Under the pieces are notes generated by a model. That model had not been told where the DNA came from and made no database searches. It saw nothing but the letters and a program-made list of their open reading frames with translations. A program made the translations under genes and the position numbers. Shown one piece after another: positions 6,894 to 7,577 of a stretch of DNA of 7,577 bases; position 1 is the first letter of the stretch, and the number at the start of each line of letters is the position of its first letter. This DNA is from Fimbriimonadales bacterium (GTDB lineage Bacteria > Armatimonadota > Fimbriimonadia > Fimbriimonadales > GBS-DC): NCBI GenBank assembly GCA_025060055.1, contig JANXCK010000038.1, forward strand, positions 1 through 7,577, given 5' to 3'.

Positions 6894-6945
6894 AAAGCGC
6901 ACTGTTCTAATGAGTGCTTCCAACTTGGAATCGTCCCTTTCTGCA

Positions 6946-7007
6946 GGGCGGGTTGAGAACCCGCCCCTACCCAAAACGCTCTGTAGGGGCGCGTCCGCGA
7001 CGCGCCC
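6946..7007. repeat. Paired palindromes joined by an inverted CCCCTAC/GTAGGGG
   Basis: GGGCGGGTT-GAG-AACCCGCCC (6946-6966) and GGGCGCGTC-CGC-GACGCGCCC (6987-7007) are each perfect 9-bp stems with 3-nt loops. Between them GCCCCTAC (6963-6970) and GTAGGGGC (6983-6990) are inverted copies of each other, so the two hairpins compete with one larger fold. Similar GTAGGGGCGGG-type palindromes are common intergenic repeats in many bacterial genomes. No T-tract follows either stem, so neither looks like an intrinsic terminator, although they could protect the 3' end of the upstream message. Confidence 0.75.
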
Positions 7008-7037
7008 AAAACAAGATGATTTCACATTTGAGGCACT

Positions 7038-7190
7038 TACCAATCGGTGTTTCAAATGCTTCACTTGCCCTCACCCCCCTTGCCCCCTCTTCCACCGCGT
7101 GGGTGTGGGGGGAACTTGACTCCCCTCTCCCGCGTGGCGGGAGAGGGGCTGGGGGTGAGGGCATATCGACGCTTGAAACCCTGATTGGTA
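7038..7190. repeat. 153-bp MITE/REPIN-like element with inverted arms
   Basis: The outer ends are TACCAATC (7038-7045) and GATTGGTA (7183-7190). Imperfect inverted arms of about 45-50 bp follow, both containing TTTCAA and then GCCCTCACCCCC when read inward. The interior holds a perfect 12-bp stem (7122-7133 with 7137-7148, loop GTG) and an imperfect C-rich/G-rich stem at about 7082-7112. There is no open frame inside. It lies between the wecA-like gene and the 3' end of the SIS-domain gene. The right arm recurs at 874-918. Boundaries are set by where the arm pairing stops, and no target-site duplication is obvious. Confidence 0.75.
7122..7148. repeat. Perfect 12-bp hairpin inside the palindromic element
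   Basis: CCCCTCTCCCGC pairs without mismatch with GCGGGAGAGGGG across a GTG loop. It is followed by CTGGGGGTGAGGG. It is the strongest single fold in the window, but the absence of a T-run on either strand argues against an intrinsic terminator. It could still block transcription or RNase running between the convergent genes on either side. Confidence 0.7.
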
Positions 7191-7207
7191 TAACTCCAAA
7201 ACCCCCC

Positions 7208-7577
7208 TCACAAATACAAGACTCGCCCTTTGTAGCGCGCCATCAGCTGCGCATTGTGCGCGTCGCCACCGTCGAGGTTCGCAGACATAAACACAGGAGG
7301 CGTAACACCCCGCTCCATCAGAATGGCACACGCCTCCGCGACGATAGCATTTGCCAGCGCAGCGCTCAGCACCGTCGAGACGGGTGCTATAGGTTGGGCA
7401 AAACCCTCGAGCTGCACAATTGCGTCGCCGGGCGGTGCGCCGTTATCAATCACCAAGTCCGCGACCTCGAAGAGCCGATACCCAGTGCTGCTGCGCGGGC
7501 TGACCGACTGCGAGTAGCGCAACGAGGTGAGCGCAATCACCTTAGCACCTTGCTGCTTGGCATACAGCGCGACTTCG
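7208..7577 (-). CDS. SIS-domain sugar-phosphate-binding protein, UPF0309-like, N-terminus outside window
   Basis: The visible C-terminal 122 residues match my memory of the UPF0309 family, whose members are about 240-250 residues with a sugar isomerase (SIS) fold and no firmly assigned substrate. The frame is open through the window edge: residues upstream of the GTG at 7540 (EVALYAKQQGAK before VIALTSLRYSQSV) fit the family, so that GTG is internal and not the start. Family-like segments are STGYRLFEVADLVIDNGAPP with GDA, then PVSTVLSAALANAIVAEA, and the C-terminal block PVFMSANLDGGDAHNAQLM ending RYKGRVLYL. The N-terminal half of the phosphosugar site, with its GTGHS-type loop, would lie outside the window. 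It is convergent with the wecA-like gene, with palindromic repeats in between. A role in amino-sugar metabolism is possible from the fold only. Confidence 0.85.
   Translation of the reverse strand, partial: EVALYAKQQGAKVIALTSLRYSQSVSPRSSTGYRLFEVADLVIDNGAPPGDAIVQLEGFAQPIAPVSTVLSAALANAIVAEACAILMERGVTPPVFMSANLDGGDAHNAQLMARYKGRVLYL

Noticed and set aside
6329..6910. Plus-strand open frame (193 codons) overlapping the wecA-like gene
   Set aside because: It lies in a different frame within a gene whose membrane segments and motifs are clear, and it has no recognisable features of its own.
6895..6930. Weak hairpins just after the wecA-like stop (AAGCGCACT/AGTGCTT and TTCCAACTTGGAA)
   Set aside because: The first needs a bulge and the second has a one-base loop, with no T-run directly after either. 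There is not enough to call a terminator.
6940..7200. Possible CRISPR array or intrinsic terminators
   Set aside because: The repeats are palindromes of different sequence with no regular spacing or spacers, and no T-tract follows any stem, so neither call is supported.
7538..7540. GTG at 7540 as the start of the SIS-domain gene
   Set aside because: The open frame continues to the window edge with residues that fit the family, so the real start is outside the window.

Overview
The window is a GC-rich (roughly 55-60% by eye) piece of bacterial chromosome made of ordinary metabolic genes with two patches of mobile or repetitive DNA near the edges. No gene fixes the taxon. A Gram-negative-type E1-beta/E2 pyruvate dehydrogenase pair, a ComEB-type dCMP deaminase next to a WecA/TagO-type transferase, and an orphan exported protein with a secretin-like N-terminus are together compatible with a deep-branching phylum such as Armatimonadota or a relative. 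That is a low-confidence inference.

Layout. (1) 1-865: the 5' part of an insertion sequence with an IS4-like DDE transposase on the minus strand, cut by the left edge. It abuts one arm (874-918) of a dispersed palindromic repeat. (2) 946-5301: three minus-strand genes that read as one transcript in the order pdhB (E1 beta), pdhC (E2), then an exported 683-residue protein of unknown function. Gaps are 10 and 56 bp, and each gene has a clear Shine-Dalgarno sequence. No E1-alpha gene is present; the position where it usually lies is taken by a divergent gene. (3) 5302-5412: a short divergent intergenic region. (4) 5413-6893: a plus-strand pair, dCMP deaminase and a polyprenyl-phosphate sugar-1-phosphate transferase, overlapping by ATGA. 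(5) 6894-7207: a gene-free stretch filled with palindromes, namely two 9-bp-stem hairpins joined by an inverted CCCCTAC/GTAGGGG, then a 153-bp element with inverted terminal arms and a perfect 12-bp internal stem. (6) 7208-7577: the C-terminal half of a SIS-domain protein of the UPF0309 type on the minus strand, cut by the right edge.

The E1 beta and E2 genes supply two subunits of the complex that converts pyruvate to acetyl-CoA. The deaminase feeds dUMP to thymidylate synthesis. The transferase starts lipid-linked glycan assembly for the envelope. I see no evidence for a coherent new defence or biosynthetic system. The points most worth a second look are the unusual active-site motifs of the WecA-like enzyme, the internally repetitive exported protein, the E1 alpha-less pdh pair, and the palindromic repeat family, whose arms carry promoter-like sequence and one copy of which adjoins the insertion sequence.
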